From assembly GCF_008831285.2 (NCBI RefSeq), contig NC_045145.1, positions 5,704,802 through 5,768,801 on the forward strand: a DNA stretch of 64,000 bases, in the 5' to 3' direction. Position numbers and translations under genes: made by a program. The notes beneath the pieces are model-generated. The model searched no databases. It was not told the DNA's origin and worked only from the letters and a program-made list of their open reading frames with translations. Position 1 is the stretch's first letter. The number at the start of each line of letters is the position of its first letter. The stretch is from Nymphaea colorata (taxonomy: Eukaryota; Streptophyta; Magnoliopsida; Nymphaeales; Nymphaeaceae). This document shows, piece by piece, positions 43,401-55,436 of the stretch.

Positions 43401-46400
43401 GTTTGGGTCGAACTCTTGGAACAACTGTTTGAATATCAATATATATCAACATTACCTGGTGAATTCAAGTAGAATCATAAGAGAACAAAAATAGTGATAC
43501 CTCAAAGAAGTATTTCTGTTGCACAAAATTAAGTTCTACAAGAGTTTAATATCTTTAGATGAACTCTTCTTAGCATATACAAAATATTTTAAAAAATTTC
43601 AAACTAATAAGAGAGAAGACGATCCAAAATACTGAACAAGTAAAAGAAAATGAAATGCTAGAACTAGGGAGCAGCATCTGTTGAAGATGCTAGAGCTCAC
43701 TGATCCTCAGCAATTCCTTCAATCTCCAACAGAGGTGGCTCATGACTTCCTTATTGTCACTTCACCTCTCTCGTGACCTGGTTGCAAGATGCATAGGATG
43801 GTATTCAACTGCACAATGTATTAGAAAGAAAAATGGAAACGTATTGACCGAACACAAAAACAAGACATTATATAATCTATACTCGTGCACATGTGTGTAG
43901 ACTGGTTGCTAATAAAACGCATCAACTAGTTTTTAGTATCGTACGTGCCAACAACTGTCTAGGACTCAATTAATGCCAGCTAATCCAAGTCTAGACTAGT
44001 TCGCTTATTTTCTCTTGCATGAACTTAAAATATGCAACCTACTATCGTGGGTTGCTAGAATCCAAACGGTATCTTGTCTAATCAATTAAAAACTAAAACT
44101 AAATATGTCTAGCTATAAGCAACACAAGAAACAAGAAATAAAAGAAAATAACTATACTAAACAACTAAAGGAAGGATGGGAAGATAGTGTGAATTCAATT
44201 ATAGCAGTTCAGTCCTTTACAACTTGACACAGTGGAGTAAAAATATGAAAAAACTCTAAAGCACCACTTAATTCTAATCTAAACTATTAAACACATGTAC
44301 AATTAAGTATGAAAAGTAAAAACTATGTTGAATTGTGACGAGATTAACTTATTAATAACTAGTAATAGCCAGTTGTTCACAACAAGCCGTTAGCCAACTA
44401 GAAAGCTTCTGGTGGCTTCCCTTTATTTACTTGTTATTCTAAACTAAGTACGATTTAAAGAAATAAACCATGAAAGGCTGAAAACAAATGCAAAGCATAA
44501 ATATATGTCAAGAACCACAAAAAATACAGTAAAATTAAATTACTACTTGCTGTAAAATGCAAAGATATATGAAAATCTACTATAGAAATTATGCAAATTC
44601 CACAAAAAACATTTAAGTTATAAAACTACAACATGAACTATAACAAAACTTAATAAACAATGAAGTAATGCACTTATACTATACTAGAACCTAAAACCAC
44701 AGGAAAGATCAGTCTGCAAAATTAAACTAGCTATATCTAATGATTAACAATTAGTTTTCACCTAAAAATAGACTCAAACGAAAGGTAACTATTTCCCCGA
44801 TCAAATTATAATAGAAAGTACAGTAGATGCGTAACAAGAATCAAGCTAACATGCTTACACATGGTAATTCAAAAACAGAATTGCAGAACATAACACTCAA
44901 GCATCTAAATTGGATACAACTAATAATTAAGTACTACTATTCAAGTGAAAATTTAATCTAAATGGAAGATAACTATTAAATACAACTAAGAAAAGAAGAT
45001 TTAATTTAAAAACTATAGTTTCCTATTGTTAATTGAGCACACACCCAACGCTACAACTAGGGATATAGTAACGGTCTGCACTCTTGAACTAAGCATTTCT
45101 AATGGCTAATAACTAGCTTTTCATCTAAAGACCAATCCAAATACAAGATTAATTATTATTGTACAGTACCATAAAATTTATAGCATAACCTAGTAGGAAA
45201 TGAGACAAAATGTCTACACTATACTTGAGTCACACACTTAAATTTGCTGTAACTAGAGTGTAACTAATATTTACCCGAAAACTGAGTCAAATGAAAGATA
45301 TCAATATATAACAAGGCTTAGATCTAAACATTACCTTTAACTACTGCCGATTGGTATAAAACTATGATCTTCTACACCAATTTAACAAGTAACATAGTTT
45401 ACAAACTTAAAAAACAATAATATTCACAAAGTAGATAAATAAATAGGCTACAGCTACATAAGGAATGCTCAAATGAAATCGAATGCAAGTTAAACATAAA
45501 GCAAACTGCAAATAACTTCATTGGTTATCTAATGTACAATCCTCATACTAAGATCAAGGACAGAACACAATCGAGCACCAGTCTTCTTAATCTAAATGAT
45601 TCAACAAAGTGATAACATAAACCTTACCTAAGAGCAGCAGAAATTGACTTCAACTAACCAACCTCAATGTGTTGGGTGTGCCCACATGTACCAGCCAACT
45701 GATTTTAGAGAATCCTTGCTGGCAACTATAAAATGCCAAAACTTTAACTAACAATCATGAAGCTTTTTTTTTAACTAACACAATTACGATCCACAGGACA
45801 TTAACTAGAAATGATTAAAAGAATACTAATATAAAGCTGGAACCAATGAAACTCAACAAAAAATTGAAGGAGAAGGGGATTGATACATGCAGCCAGTACC
45901 TACTTTCTAGCAGCTATGCTAGCATGTTTACTAAGTAATTAGTAAAATATGAACACAAGTTTAACAAGCTGTTGGATGCAACCAGCAAGCTTGCACCTAC
46001 TGAGGATCAAAAACCACCTGTTGATATATACAAGATCTAGCTAATCTATACTAAGGCATATTAAAAATCAAGTGATTGGAGCTGGAAATGCATATAATTA
46101 AAATAAAAGAAGACAAAAAAAAACCGGCTGGAATCAACCAGCAGCCTCACCGAATAGCTAAGGAGCTGCTGGCCACAAAATCACCGAACCTCTACTCACT
46201 ATGTAATGAGAGACAGCCCCATTACCCAAAGATCTTCTAATCATGCCTAGTCCCACTCACAAATGAATAGAATTATGTGCATTCGAACAAGACCACATAG
46301 CATGAATATCCCAAATGTAATAGTCCCACCTCTAAATTGACAAACTCACCATACAAAACTCCCTTAAGTGCAATGTAGGGGTGTGGTGTTTGAGCAAACC

Positions 46401-48949
46401 ACAATAGGAGAGAGGAAGGTAGAGAAAGAGTCCTTTGCTAGTTCAAGGGGTCACCAGAGTGTGCTGGGTAAGAGCCAAGGTTGACAGCCACACACCTAGA
46501 GGACCAGGTGTGTCCCAAGTGGGTTAGCCCTCGAACTGATCCATCTAAAGTGCCACCACTCCTCTAGGAGGCTGGTACGGCCATGCGCCATGGGCTGCTA
46601 TGCCAGCTAGGCCACACTGAAAGGCAGGCCGCGTGGCTAGGTGATAGACTCCTCCCTATTGGTAGGCTCCTCCCTAGGATTGCCGACTATGGCGAGGTGC
46701 TAGCTAATTATACAGAAGAGGTTAACCCACCGGACAGAAACCCCCGGCTAATCTCCAAGATACAGTTATCCCTCCCTCAAGCCTACATAAGAACTACAAT
46801 AGCAAAGGCTTTAAATTGTACAAAAGTGCTCGATACATGTCATCAATCTCTCGTCTTCATTCAGCATACATCAACCACACCATCATATACAAACCACATC
46901 TAATGAGCACACCACCCTTTGGATGCGTGCAGAATCGTCAGTGCAATGCTGGCTGGGTTCCACCGGCAACCGACAGAGCCCGGAGGCTACAAATGTTTGA
47001 TTTCTCTTGGCACTAGTGCATGATGTGAGGGCTTCAATTGGCTGCATGACTCCCCTACTCTTGTCTTTGTGTCATGGTTTTGTTAAGTTTACAATGTCTA
47101 GGTGTTCGGATAAATGATGAATTTGTCTTTATAATTAGCTATCATTGTTAAATACTTTTTGTAAATCTAGTTTTCATGGTTTCAAATGAATGTCTTGTGG
47201 AGATTTATTCATTGAGAAAGGTGATCCAGATTCACTGGGAAGGATCCAAAGTTAGTGGGTTCTTGGTTAATTGAGATTTAGAGCACCTTCCAAGTTTTGG
47301 AGCATTAAGAGGAATAGAAGGTAAAGCCTTGGTGATGTTTACAAGGGGGAAATGAGGCTTTTACTCACTTGAGCTAGTCCAGTTTTGATAGGAAACTGAA
47401 CAGCCGAGATGAAGAACTGGGCATCTGAGGGCCTACTACTGGAAGCCAAGAATGCTGCTCCTTAGCCACGTCTGCCAAATAATGTCATAGACAGCTGAGA
47501 AGACACCAATAGCATATCGTAGCCGCTGGATGAGATATCACATCCGAAACCCATCGGAAGGCATCTGATGGTTGTGAACAAGTGGATGCTTAAGAGGTGG
47601 TCACATCTGAAGGATGAGAAAGATTGGCTGGACCTACCAGCTTGCCCGCTAGTATGTAGATGGGTGAGAGATGATGTGGCTAGTGATTCTGAAGTTGGAG
47701 CGACAATGAGGAATGTCAAGTAGAAATGGTGATGCACGGGGACCTCGGCCAATATGGCCCAGGCTCTTGGAGGTTGTCTGACGGAATAGCACGAACAGAA
47801 GATCCGAATGAGCCCACTAGCTTTGGGTTGCAGATAGCAGCAAGAGCTAGGGGAGAACTCCATACAGAGAGCTACACAAGCAAAGATTTGATGGGTAAGT
47901 ACCCAAGAACCAGGTTGGAAGGCTTCACAATGGATAGTGATGGTTTTAGGTTGAAGCGAGGTCAAAGACCCTCATAAAAGATAGGGGACACCAGACCGAA
48001 GGAAAGGTTGCAGATGATGGCCTACTTGGTATGTATGTCTGGTGAATGGTGCGTCAAGCGCTCGTGATGTCAACTGCAGGCGACATTAGAGGGTTGTTGT
48101 AGCCGTTGTTATAGCCGAAGGTTGAGGCTCCACCTGATGAAGTGTGTCAATCCTTGTGCTACATCCTGGGCAACCAACTGGGACACCATGGAAGAGAGAG
48201 TAGTTCCAGTCTAGCTTGTGGGGTCCTCGCCACGTGGCACCTCCCTGAGCATGGCCAGCTTGGTCAAACCCTTCCAGGCTGAGTCACTCCCATGGTGTGC
48301 CTGATTGGGTGAGGTGGCACACCTGGTTCATGGCTGGTCCATGGTGGGAGAGGGAGAGAGACCCCTTGCTCTTTTGGCTTACTCGGGCCTGATGGCGAGC
48401 TTTGATGGATGTAGGCAACATGATAGGCCGTCGGCTAGTCCTACATGGCACTGACTAGTTGTAAGACCCTGTCCTGGCCCATGGCCAGGGATAGCATGGA
48501 TGGTCGGCCCGAGATGGCTGGTCTGGCCTGGCCCGACTAAGGATAACTTGGCATGAATTTGTCATGGAAGAGGCACTTACTTAGTCCCAAAGCAGCAATT
48601 GACAAGCCGCAGGTCGGTGGAAGCAGACCACAGGCCCGCAGCAGCAGTCAATCTAAAATTTATGGTAGACCATAATATTTGGTGTTTCCCCTTCACAGAC
48701 GGAGAGATCACCTGCAACACTTATATAGGGAACTGATAGGACGAGACCCAGCATCGACCAAACCGCTGCCAAGTGCCAATCCCACTCTCAAGATCTCTTA
48801 AAACAGCAGTCGAGAAAACTGAAAAATAGGTTCAATTACAAGAAGTATACCCAGCCAAACAGCAACCCCGGTGCAAAATAAACCCGTGGGTGTAATCACC
48901 CCAAATTTTTCTAAAGGACTATGATGTTTTATACAAGTGCGAAATTCAA
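40455..48949. other. 8.5-kb stretch without recognisable genes
   Basis: 40.5-41.1 kb has TTGAAAATTGAT-type words. 41.2-43.0 kb and 46.4-48.8 kb are GC-richer with short open frames (for example 41434-41751 and 47462-47965) that match nothing I know. 43.3-46.3 kb is strongly AT-rich. The two GC-richer parts may belong to one old retroelement, but I found no primer site, LTR pair or polyprotein motif. Confidence 0.35.
41108..41205 (+). repeat. Dispersed 90-bp repeat, copy 2
   Basis: Aligns with 13200-13290 (GAGTTGAGT, ATTATCAAGACTAAGTCGAG, GTATCTTAGGTG, CCTCAGCTTGT). Same orientation as copy 1. Confidence 0.6.
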
Positions 48950-49175
48950 ATTTAGGCACAAGATTCAAATCCAAAATACAACTCTTAGATCCAAATTAAA
49001 TCCAAAATACAACTTTCAGATCCAAATTAAATCCAAAATACTACTCTTAGATCCAAATTAAATCCAAAATACAATTTTCAGATCCAAATGAAATCCAAAA
49101 TACTACTTTCGGATCCAAATTAAATCCAAAATACTACTTTCAAATCCAAAACCCAAGTTCAGATCCAAATCAATC
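48950..49175 (+). repeat. Tandem repeat of about 32 bp (GATCCAAATTAAATCC words)
   Basis: About seven copies of AAATCCAAAATACAACT..AGATCC-type units. Confidence 0.85.
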
Positions 49176-49179
49176 ATTT

Positions 49180-49462
49180 AAGATTAATTTGCCATTCCTT
49201 TTGACCAAAAAACCTCCTTTTATAGTGTAACTTTAGTCTTTTTGGGTGGACAAGACTAATTTGCTATTCCTTTTGACCAAAAAACCTCTTTTTAGAGAGT
49301 AATTTTAGTCTTTTTGGGTGGACAAGACCCATTTGCCCTTCCTTTTGACAAAAACACCTCTTTTTAAAGGGTAACTTTAGTCTTTTTGGGTGGGCAAGAC
49401 CCATTTGCCCTTTCTTTTGACAAAAAACCTCCTTTTAGAGGGTAATTTTAGTCTTTTTGGAG
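49180..49462 (+). repeat. Four tandem copies of a 72-bp unit
   Basis: Each unit carries ATTTGCCATTCCTTTTGACC, CCTC(C/T)TTTTA and TTTAGTCTTTTTGGGTGG. The copies differ by scattered substitutions. Confidence 0.9.
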
Positions 49463-49569
49463 CTTCACTCAAAGGGAATTTTCAAGTAAAGGTGTTTATC
49501 TTTCTTAAGTCATCTCTCATTAGAGGTATGTAATCATCATCCCTCTCATTTCTTTTTTTTTTCTTATCT

Positions 49570-50470
49570 TTATCTCCTCATGGTCAAAGGAGATAGCACT
49601 CAACCTCTTTTTAGAGACAAGAGGCTATGTTCAAGTGCACCGGGAGCATGAGAAGGTGAGATGATATTTTATTTTATGATTAAATCATGCTTCTTCCAAG
49701 TATTCTTATTGTTGTTATTTTTCATTAACATGTTCTTATTATTATGCTATTCCTTTTTCTTGAACATAGTCTTGTTGATTGTTTTCATTTTCTCTTCTCA
49801 TCTTCATCTCCCCATGACCAAAGGAGATAGCACTCAACCTCTTTTTAGAGACAAAAGGTTATGCTCAAGTGCACCGGGAGCATGAGAAGATGAGATGATA
49901 TTTTATTTTATCATTAAATCATGCTATTTTCAAGTATTCTTGTTGTTGTTGTTCTTTCCCTTCATGAATATATTTTGGTTGTTATTATTATTTCATTTAT
50001 TCAATATAGACTTGTTCTTGCTATTTTCTTTTCTCATTTTCATCTTCCCATGGCCAAAGGAGATAACACTCAATCTCTTTTTAGAGACAAGAGGCTATGC
50101 TCAAGTGCATTGTGAGCATGAAAAGATGAGAGGATCTTTCATTTCATGATTGAATCATGCTCTCCTTTATTAAATATAGTATTGTTTTTCTTTCTACATT
50201 TTCTCCTCATCTTCATCTCCCCATGGCTAAAGGAGGTAACACTCAATCTCTTTTTAGAGACAAGAGGCTATACTCAAGTGAACTAGGAGCATAGAAAAAT
50301 GAGTTGATCTTTCATTTTAATCATGTTCTTTATTTTCATGAATACATTCTTGTTGTTCTTTTCCTCTATTTCTTATTTCCCTATGGTCAAAGGAGATAGC
50401 TCTCAATCTCTATTTTAGAGTCAAGAGGCTATACTCAAGTGCACCGGGAACATGAGAATATGAGGTGACA
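49570..50470 (+). repeat. Five tandem copies of a 170-240-bp unit
   Basis: Each unit begins near CATGGTCAAAGGAGATAGCA, contains CTCTTTTTAGAGACAAGAGG and CAAGTGCACCGGGAGCATGA, and ends in a T-rich part. Periods shorten from about 238 to about 170 bp along the array. The small frames repeated here (for example 49661-49885 and 49895-50149) translate the unit. The array may belong to the LTR or leader of the Tat/Ogre-like element downstream. Confidence 0.88.
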
Positions 50471-52962
50471 TATCATTTCATAGTTACATCATGTCGTCCC
50501 TTCTAATGAACCTTGCACTTTCTATCAATCTCTTTCTCTCTTTCATTTCTTGAATGTTGTCTATATATTATCCATGCATAGTTGCTTGGCTTGCTACTTA
50601 TATGTGAATGTATGGTGAGAATGAGAGTGTGGTTTGGGGACTCTTTATTTTATATTAATTTTTGAGGTTGAGACTTGTCCAACCGGGGATATACCCTCAC
50701 GAAAATGTACATGTTAATATGCATTTACATGTCATTTTGCGCTAATTTTCTTCTTAATCATCCCATTAAGAACCCTAACGAATGTCTCGTTATGTTGCTT
50801 GTTTTCTTTCATACCCAACGGTGGAAGAAATATATCCCTTACAACAAACTAAATAATAACATTCTATGCTTATATAAATCCTATTTTCCAAAACATTTTC
50901 AAAAGGAACCTTCTAACATGGCCTTAGGGACTTAGCTTAAACTCTTGCATGAGTCCAAGCTCCCCTCCGGCCCACATTAAACTTGAAGTTGGTAATTTTA
51001 AGTTATTCCTTTATTTCTAATCTTATGAAGGTATGGATGTATATACATGTTATATACATCAATGCCAACATGATGACCCCCCATCTTTCTCTCTCTATGC
51101 TTTCACTTTTCATTTTATAAATTTTCATATGTGCATGAATACGTATGTACATATGCTCCATTTCCTCTCTTTCAAATATTTATTCCTCTTTTCAAGACAA
51201 ATATCTTCTCTTATAAAATTTTTCATGCCCATATATACGTATGATATTTTTCTTTTCCTCTAAAATCTCTCTTTTTCTTCAAATCAATACATCTTTTCCT
51301 CTTAAGCTTTCATATATGTGTATATGTTATGATATGTACATATGTATGCATGTCTTTTTCTATCTCTCTCTTTCTTTTCATAAGAGTGCTTTTATCTCTT
51401 GTATTCTTCTTAACATTCTCCTCTCACGAACTTTCTATTTACCAACTTCATGAAGACTACAAACCAAGTAATGACTCAATGTTGGAATCATGTTTGACAA
51501 TCCCAATCCATTTTTAAAAACTTTTCCTTCATATATATGATATTTACAAAAACAAAAATCTTAGATGTATGTTGTGGTAGGAATGACTTTAGATGAATGT
51601 TGTGGTAGGAATGTTTTACATTCTTTCAATCATATAGGGTAAATGCATCCATGCATTCTCACCCACTTTATTTCACTTATGATCACAAGCACCTCTCCAA
51701 AAGAACTTAAGCAAGAAGGGATGGAGCTCTAGCTAGGTGGTAATCGAATTAGAGCAAAATCTCAAACCTACTTAAAGTCTTAAGAGAACACTAAAGTAAT
51801 TTCAAAATGATTTCACAAGCTTCTCAAATGATATTTACTAGTTCCACTTTTTCCTCAAAATATTTCACATTTTCAAGCAACTCTTCAAGAACCTTTTCAA
51901 AAGTTTGAAACTTCAAACTTTCAATATTTTCTACACCGCATACAAGATCAAAAAGATGTTTAAGTTAAAACGAAATGCATCAATGATAAACATAGCCCTT
52001 GAGTTGATTACCCCCGGTAAAGGCGCCAGGAACGGTCGATCCTCGTACCGACGGGCGAGTCCCTTTCTTTCCTCTTTCAAAAGAAAAACCTCATTTTTCT
52101 GGAGCAGTCCAAAACCAACCAATATTTTGGGATGCAAACAGATGGCGGCCTTGATGGGACCCGTCATCGTTTGGCTATGATTATAATTGATGCATTTTCA
52201 CTAATTTGAACATCTCATATATTGCCAATGATAAAGCATGTCCCCTATTTTGACCTCGACCTCATTGGCATTTCATTGCATTGTTTGGTGATTGTGATTG
52301 TTTTCTTGCACATAGGACTAATTGAGAAAGGTCAATCATGTTCACACATATCTATGATCACATACCACTCTTCTCAATTTAGGAGTTGTTTGAAAACCAT
52401 GTTTGCTTTTCTATTTTAATCTTCAAAGTTACGCAACATTGCATTAGAGACAACTCATTTTATATGATTTCTCGTATTTCAAAATTCCTCATACCTATTT
52501 GTCCCGGTCATCATGTTGCCGGGCTTGGTCTTTGGCAGTAGCACAAGACTAAGCCTTACAACTAGACCACACCTTGGGCGGGAAAACCCCCTCGTTAGTA
52601 CCATGAGTGGTAATTTATGGTATATCGACGAGTGATCAAGAAGAAGTTGATAAACTCTACCCTTAGTTGCCTAAGGAAGAATCTATGCTCGTACTAAGTC
52701 ATTTGGCTAAGGTATATAAGCATAACTTGATATCGAATTATCGTGACACAAAATTATCTCAATTAGGTTCTTATACCCAATTTTCTAAAAAAAAAAAAAA
52801 ATTATTTCATGATAGATGTTGATGTGCGTGAAACCTTATGTGATGATTTGCAACCTCATTCCACACATCTACCTCATATTGTCTTTGTCAACCTAGTCAA
52901 TGTTTTCCACTAATTCAATCTTTATCTTTTAGAGTCATCATTGAAGATGTATTCTTTCCAAT
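50471..52962. other. Presumed 5' region of the Tat/Ogre-like element
   Basis: No coding domain. T-rich up to about 51.5 kb. At 52012-52028 a primer-site-like word reads on the minus strand (TGGCGCCTTTACCGGGG), opposite to the coding direction that follows, so it may belong to another element. A 5' LTR boundary for the downstream element could not be placed. Confidence 0.4.
52012..52028 (-). promoter_or_regulatory. Primer-binding-site-like motif (tRNA-Asp type), minus strand
   Basis: The plus strand reads CCCCGGTAAAGGCGCCA, two bases different from the plant tRNA-Asp 3' end CCCCGGCAACGGCGCCA that I know. Flanks resemble 13.4 kb and 24.07 kb. Confidence 0.45.
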
Positions 52963-54164
52963 ATGGTGTCACATTCCCTTATGATCACATCCTCTTTGGG
53001 GAAGCCCGAATGGTCCACCTACATTTCTCTTGAGTCTAAACCTTTGGCTCCCGAATGGTATCGGACTTGGCATCCCACCTTCTCTCGAATGTTTCCTTCT
53101 TACTTTGAAGAATGTGGGCTAGAGATAGTGGCAGCTGGAGGAATGCAGTCAGTTGATGGAAATTTGGTACATGCAATCGCCGAGCGTTGGAACCCAAGGA
53201 CCTCCTCTTTTTGGTTTTCATGGGGAGAAATGACAATATTACTAGATGAATTTACCGAAATACTAGACCTCCCTACCCCAACTTGTGACCCAAATGATCT
53301 ATTGGAAAAACAATTCCTTATAAACCCAACCAAGGTCAATGCAAATGACTTCATTGCTCACTTTACTGGACGAAAAACTTGGCCTTTAGTAGAAAACCGT
53401 GAAAATCAAAGCATCAACATGAAAAATTTGTATGAAGAATTTGGAACCTATGTTGAACCTTCTACCCTACCTCGAAAAGCCATAGGGAGAATTAAACATT
53501 GTATGATGCTCTGCACAGTAGGAGTGACCCTTTTTACCGATGGAAGTGACCTTTTAAATGTCCGTATTGCCCAACTTTTCCGAGTATGGGGGCATAGAGG
53601 GACCCGACACTTGTCAGTAGTAATGATAGCGTTAGCCTTCCTTTACCGAGGACTCACCCGCTTTACCATTGGTGATATCGACTTTATAGAAGGATGCACA
53701 TATGCTTTACAATTATGGTTCCTGAAGCATGCGGGACCCCAAGCCAGTCTATTCAGAAACACTGATGGATCATTGACAACCTTGAAGCAATACCGCGGTT
53801 TGATCGAGCAATTGAATGAAGGAGAGATCATTGGGATTATTGTGATCGTCGACAGAGCCTACCCTGATACACTCACCATCATCATGGGCGTACCACACTC
53901 TTGGGCCTTTACTTCATAGTTGATTATTGTGCTGATAGATGTATGCGACAATTCTCTCAAAGGCAGAAGATGGTCTCTGTGCATGCACCAATTGGAGCTA
54001 TTCTCGAATTCGACCTTAGTTCTTCTCAATGGATGGCATTGTTTGCAGTAGCTCGACAAGAATGGAAGACACAGATATCATACACTTGGTTCATAGGCCC
54101 AGTGGTGAAGAAGGAATATGCTGAGTGGTGGGATGCCAACCGACCACCATCCATCCTTCCCTAA
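52963..54164 (+). pseudogene. Tat/Ogre-like ORF1: plant mobile domain protein, one frameshift
   Basis: The frame 52963-53919 (318 residues) contains IAERWNPRTSSFWFSWGEMT and LLDEFTEILDLPTPT, the core of the plant mobile domain (PMD) seen in MAIN/MAIL proteins and in some plant Ty3/gypsy elements. It then passes, by a one-base shift near 53890-53919, into the frame ending at 54164, which carries CMRQFSQRQ and EYAEWWDANRPP, also usual for such proteins. About 400 residues in total. It lies about 170 bp upstream of gag on the same strand, where Ogre elements have their extra ORF1. The role of such ORFs is unknown. Start chosen at the ATG at 52963. Confidence 0.75.
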
Positions 54165-54334
54165 AAGTTTTATGTTGTCAACTTTGTATTCCTTCTATCG
54201 TTGTCATCTTTATTAGTATCTTTGGATGTAACTTTTAAAACTTGTAATGCAATACGAACCTTCATTTTGTCATCATTTCCGTCCAATAACTCTATTTTCT
54301 TGTGTCATAAGGTGAATACTTGAAAGCCAACAAG

Positions 54335-55436
54335 ATGGTTGAAACTAGATCGCAAGCTAAGCAAGCTCCTCAGAATGAGGCTTCATTTTTTGAACTTCAG
54401 CCAGAAACACTTGGCCTACCAGCAATCGAGCCAGAAGCTTACCATATGTTTCGTTTGTTCATGGAGCGATTCATGAAAGAGCAAGAAGAGCAAAAGGCCT
54501 TGATGGTTACTCCAGAACCCGAGAATGAAAAGGCTGCCAAGCAGAAAAGAAAGAAGAAGAAGAACAAGTCCTCTCCTACAGATCAGGATGAAGATTATTT
54601 GAGTTCGGATTCGGCAATTAGTAAGGAAGAAAAACCGAAACTACTTCCTCTCAAAAAGAAAAAAACAACAAAGAAAAGCAAAAAGGGAAAAGAAATTATG
54701 ATAGAAAGCAGCTCACCTTGTCCTATCACCACTGAAAGTTCGGAAGAGAAGAACAAAAGGAAGAGAAAGTCTACCAAGAAAGGCAAAAAGACCAAGAAGT
54801 ATATCCCTAGCAGTAGCTCAAACAGTGAGAGTTCTAAAGAAAAAGTAAAGGAGATCAAGGGCAAGAAGAAAAAGACCAAGCCAGAATTGGTCGAATCAAG
54901 TGACGATGAAAGTCCGACTAGGCGCACATTCTATGAAATGGAGACAAGAATGAACAATCTTGAGCTTAGGGGGAAGGGAAGCGTTCATATTCATGTGAGG
55001 ACTACTACCTTGGCATTGAAGGGGACGAATACGTCAAAGGCTTGCCCAGAGAATTCATCAGATATGATAGAACCACTTGCCCACACGTTCATCTTTCAAC
55101 CTTTTTCAATGATTGCTACAAAATTCGGACAAATAACAGAACTTTGTTCCGATATTTTTCAAGAAGTCTTGAAGGCATTGCCGCACAATGGTACAAAGAA
55201 AATGTCAATCCAATCGAGCTGAAGGAGTTTGACAAGTTGATTAACATGTTTGTTGAAAGATTTGAACAAAATACTCCCATGGCTCCAACCCTCAGTACCA
55301 TTTGCAGTATTCATCAGAAATAGGAAGAAAAGGCTCGAGAATTCATCCAAAAATAGAGAATTCAATGCAATAAGATGAATGAGCCCATTTCTGAGACACA
55401 AGCCTTGTCACTCATCAGAAAAATCTTGCCCAACCC
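54335..55436 (+). pseudogene. Tat/Ogre-like gag, N-terminal and core part, broken
   Basis: From the ATG at 54335 (MVETRSQAKQAP) runs a Lys/Ser/Glu-rich, probably disordered segment, then after frame breaks near 54980-55040 the gag core EGIAAQWYKENVNPIELKEF and FVERFEQN (55042-55323). TAG stops at 55321 and 55354 interrupt EEKAREFIQK. The second stands where the family usually has Trp. Both stops are also present in the copy after the gap. Gag forms the particle shell and binds RNA. Confidence 0.8.

Noticed and set aside
47462-47965. 167-residue minus-strand open frame
   Set aside because: No recognised motif and an overlapping plus-strand frame of similar quality; treated as chance in unassigned DNA.
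54595-54927. 110-residue minus-strand open frame, hydrophobic
   Set aside because: Shadow of the Lys/Glu-rich segment of the plus-strand gag.
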